Assembly: GCF_011090165.1 (NCBI RefSeq)
Contig: NZ_JAADJT010000011.1
Coordinates: forward strand, 62,001 to 126,000
Length of the DNA: 64,000 nucleotides
Source of the DNA: Duganella aceris
Lineage (GTDB): Bacteria; Pseudomonadota; Gammaproteobacteria; Burkholderiales; Burkholderiaceae_D
Reading direction: 5' to 3'
Below, one piece after another: positions 62,577 to 64,000 of the stretch (its first letter is position 1; every line of letters begins with the position of its first letter). The notes under the pieces were generated by a model. The model was not told the origin of the DNA, did not search any database, and was given only the letters and a program-made list of their open reading frames with translations. Made by a program: the position numbers and the translations under genes.

Positions 62577-63335
62577 ATGGAAAAGACCGAACCGCTGGCC
62601 GTCGCGGCAACGCCGCGCCATGTTGAAATCAACCTGCCGCGCCTGCATCAGATGGGGATGGTGACGCAGGATGGCGGGCGCACCGCCGTGGCCGAGGATT
62701 TCCGCACCATTAAGCGGCCCTTGCTGCGCAGCGCGCGCGGCGAGCATGAGGGGCCGCCCATCCGCCACGGCAACCTGATCGTCGTCACCAGCGCCACCGC
62801 CGGCGAAGGCAAAACGTATTGCGCCGTCAACCTGGCCATGAGCATCGCGATGGAAATGGACATCACCGTGCTGCTGGTGGACGCCGACGTGGCGCGCCCG
62901 TCGCTGCTCAAGGTGCTGGGTCTGCCGCCCGAGCCGGGGCTGATGGAGGTGCTGCTGGGCGAACGCGCCGAGCTGGCCGACCTGATCCTCAAGACCAACG
63001 TCCGCACCTTGAGCATCCTGCCATCCGGCCGCAGCCACAAGCACGCCACCGAGCTGCTGGCCAGCCGCAACATGAGCCGCCTGCTGACTGAAATCGCCGA
63101 GCGCTATGCCGATCGCATCGTTATCTTCGACTCGCCGCCGCTGCTGTTGACCACCGAGGCCAGCGTGCTGGCGGCGCAAATGGGACAGATCCTGATGGTG
63201 GTCGAGGCCGAGACCACCACGCAGCACGCAGTCAAGGAGGCGCTGCGGCGCATCGAGCATTGCCCGCATGTCAGCCTGATCTACAACAAGAGCAAGGCCT
63301 TCCCCGGCGGCGAATACTATGGTTATTATGATTAG
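62577..63335 (+). CDS. XrtA-associated tyrosine autokinase (BY-kinase)
   Basis: 252 aa from the ATG at 62577 (AGGGGCG upstream). Walker A TSATAGEGKT (71-80), Walker A' VLLVDADVARPSLLKVLGLPPEPG, Walker B RIVIFDSPPLLLTTEA. The C-terminus ends GGEYYGYYD, the tyrosine cluster for autophosphorylation. Works with the chain-length protein to cycle EPS polymerisation. The next gene overlaps its end by 8 bp. Confidence 0.93.
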   Translation: MEKTEPLAVAATPRHVEINLPRLHQMGMVTQDGGRTAVAEDFRTIKRPLLRSARGEHEGPPIRHGNLIVVTSATAGEGKTYCAVNLAMSIAMEMDITVLLVDADVARPSLLKVLGLPPEPGLMEVLLGERAELADLILKTNVRTLSILPSGRSHKHATELLASRNMSRLLTEIAERYADRIVIFDSPPLLLTTEASVLAAQMGQILMVVEAETTTQHAVKEALRRIEHCPHVSLIYNKSKAFPGGEYYGYYD

Positions 63336-64000
63336 CCTGTCTCCGCATGGCACGCCCTGGCGGCTGACCATGCTGATGCTGCTGACGCTGCCCGGCGCCG
63401 CCGTCCCGGCCGACTGGCAGTTCACGCCGACGCTGCGGCTGCGCGAAAGCTACACCGACAATATGAACCTGGCGCCGCCCGGGCAGGCGCGCGGGGAGTT
63501 CACCACCGAGGTATCGCCGGGCGTCCGGATCACAGGCGACACCCCACGGCTCAGACTGGCGCTGTCGTATTCGCTGCAGAAGCTGGCGTACACGCGTCAG
63601 TCCAGCCGCACCAACCAGCAGCTGGACGCCGACGGCCACGCCGAGGTGGTGCCGGATTGGCTGTTCTTCGACGCGCGTTCCGGCATCAGCCAGCACAACG
63701 TCTCCGCCTTCGGCCCGCAGCAACTCGATCCGGCCCAGGCAACCGGCAATACCGGCACCGTGCACACCACCAGCATCAGCCCCTATCTGCGGCATCAATT
63801 CCAGGGTCTGGCGACGGCGTTGCTGCGCTACAGCTACCAACGGGTCGGCAGCGGCGGCCTGCTCGACGTGCGCAGCAGCGACACCGCGCTGCAACTGATC
63901 GGCGACGACGACGCACGGGGCCTGAACTGGAGCCTGAACCTGGACCGGATGCGAATCGACGATGCCGCGCTGCCGCCGGTCATCAAGAGCGACGCCGCGC
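63328..64000 (+). CDS. PEP-CTERM-associated outer-membrane beta-barrel protein, N-terminal part
   Basis: The gene starts at ATG 63328, overlapping the kinase stop by 8 bp, and runs off the right edge (224 residues visible). A signal peptide (MLMLLTLPGAAVPA) is followed by barrel-type strands: WQFTPTLRLRESYTDNMNLAP, FTTEVSPGVRITGDTPRLRLALSYSLQKLAYTRQSS. This matches the TIGR03016 family, usually encoded just after the BY-kinase in XrtA EPS loci and thought to be an outer-membrane component. Confidence 0.88.
   Translation, partial: MISLSPHGTPWRLTMLMLLTLPGAAVPADWQFTPTLRLRESYTDNMNLAPPGQARGEFTTEVSPGVRITGDTPRLRLALSYSLQKLAYTRQSSRTNQQLDADGHAEVVPDWLFFDARSGISQHNVSAFGPQQLDPAQATGNTGTVHTTSISPYLRHQFQGLATALLRYSYQRVGSGGLLDVRSSDTALQLIGDDDARGLNWSLNLDRMRIDDAALPPVIKSDAA

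Overview
The window is high-GC, densely packed DNA from what looks like a betaproteobacterium of the Oxalobacteraceae (Massilia/Duganella/Telluria type). This is inferred from gene content: an XrtA/PEP-CTERM exopolysaccharide locus, a PEP-CTERM protein, a FadE-type acyl-CoA dehydrogenase, an OxyR-linked catalase and an Anbu proteasome-like cluster. No rRNA, tRNA or CRISPR array was seen. About 60 protein genes are supported, plus two decayed ones.

Layout. 1-7.0 kb (minus strand): the N-terminal part of a rhamnogalacturonan acetylesterase, fadE, a Gly/Cys-tailed GRDP-like protein, and a discoidin-discoidin-diheme lipoprotein. The intergenic region upstream of the last gene contains several inverted and direct repeats. 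7.5-9.0 kb: a coupled DUF1330/DUF2721/secreted hydrolase operon. 9.2-12.2 kb: a decayed, less GC-rich patch with a frameshifted flavin-reductase-like gene, two abutting HEAT-like genes of unknown function and an ISNCY transposase remnant. 12.4-17.4 kb: aldehyde dehydrogenase plus an NTF2-like protein, a PEP-CTERM protein, class III alcohol dehydrogenase and a divergent GlxA/AraC regulator. 17.4-27.4 kb: an isoquinoline-oxidoreductase-type molybdenum hydroxylase operon with its cytochrome, an aldo/keto reductase with a SRPBCC protein, a large wHTH-ATPase-TPR regulator, an MFS transporter and a YghU-type GST. 27.5-31.8 kb: katA-oxyR divergent from a catalase-related peroxidase, an ECF sigma factor and a zinc-finger anti-sigma-like protein. 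33.9-42.5 kb: a peptidoglycan-fragment cluster (Tat-exported LD-carboxypeptidase, TonB receptor, LysR, MurQ, serine hydrolase, D-amino-acid dehydrogenase). 44.1-48.2 kb: ATP-grasp/alpha-E/transglutaminase/Anbu. 51.4 kb to the end: the exopolysaccharide locus, with UDP-HexNAc dehydrogenase and 4-epimerase, PrsT, a polymerase/ligase-like protein, a protease, a FeeM-type acyltransferase, the export protein, the chain-length determinant, a tyrosine kinase and the start of an outer-membrane protein.

The most interesting signal is regulatory. Arrays of GGTWAA units repeated every 10 bp stand about 56-65 bp before three oxidoreductase/detoxification operons (9050, 20675, 22200), and a weaker two-unit version precedes the aldehyde dehydrogenase (12328). 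All four have the same orientation relative to the gene. One array touches the stop codon of the large regulator, whose N-terminus is an OmpR-type winged helix, a fold that often binds direct repeats. I infer a previously unannotated local regulon run by this protein.
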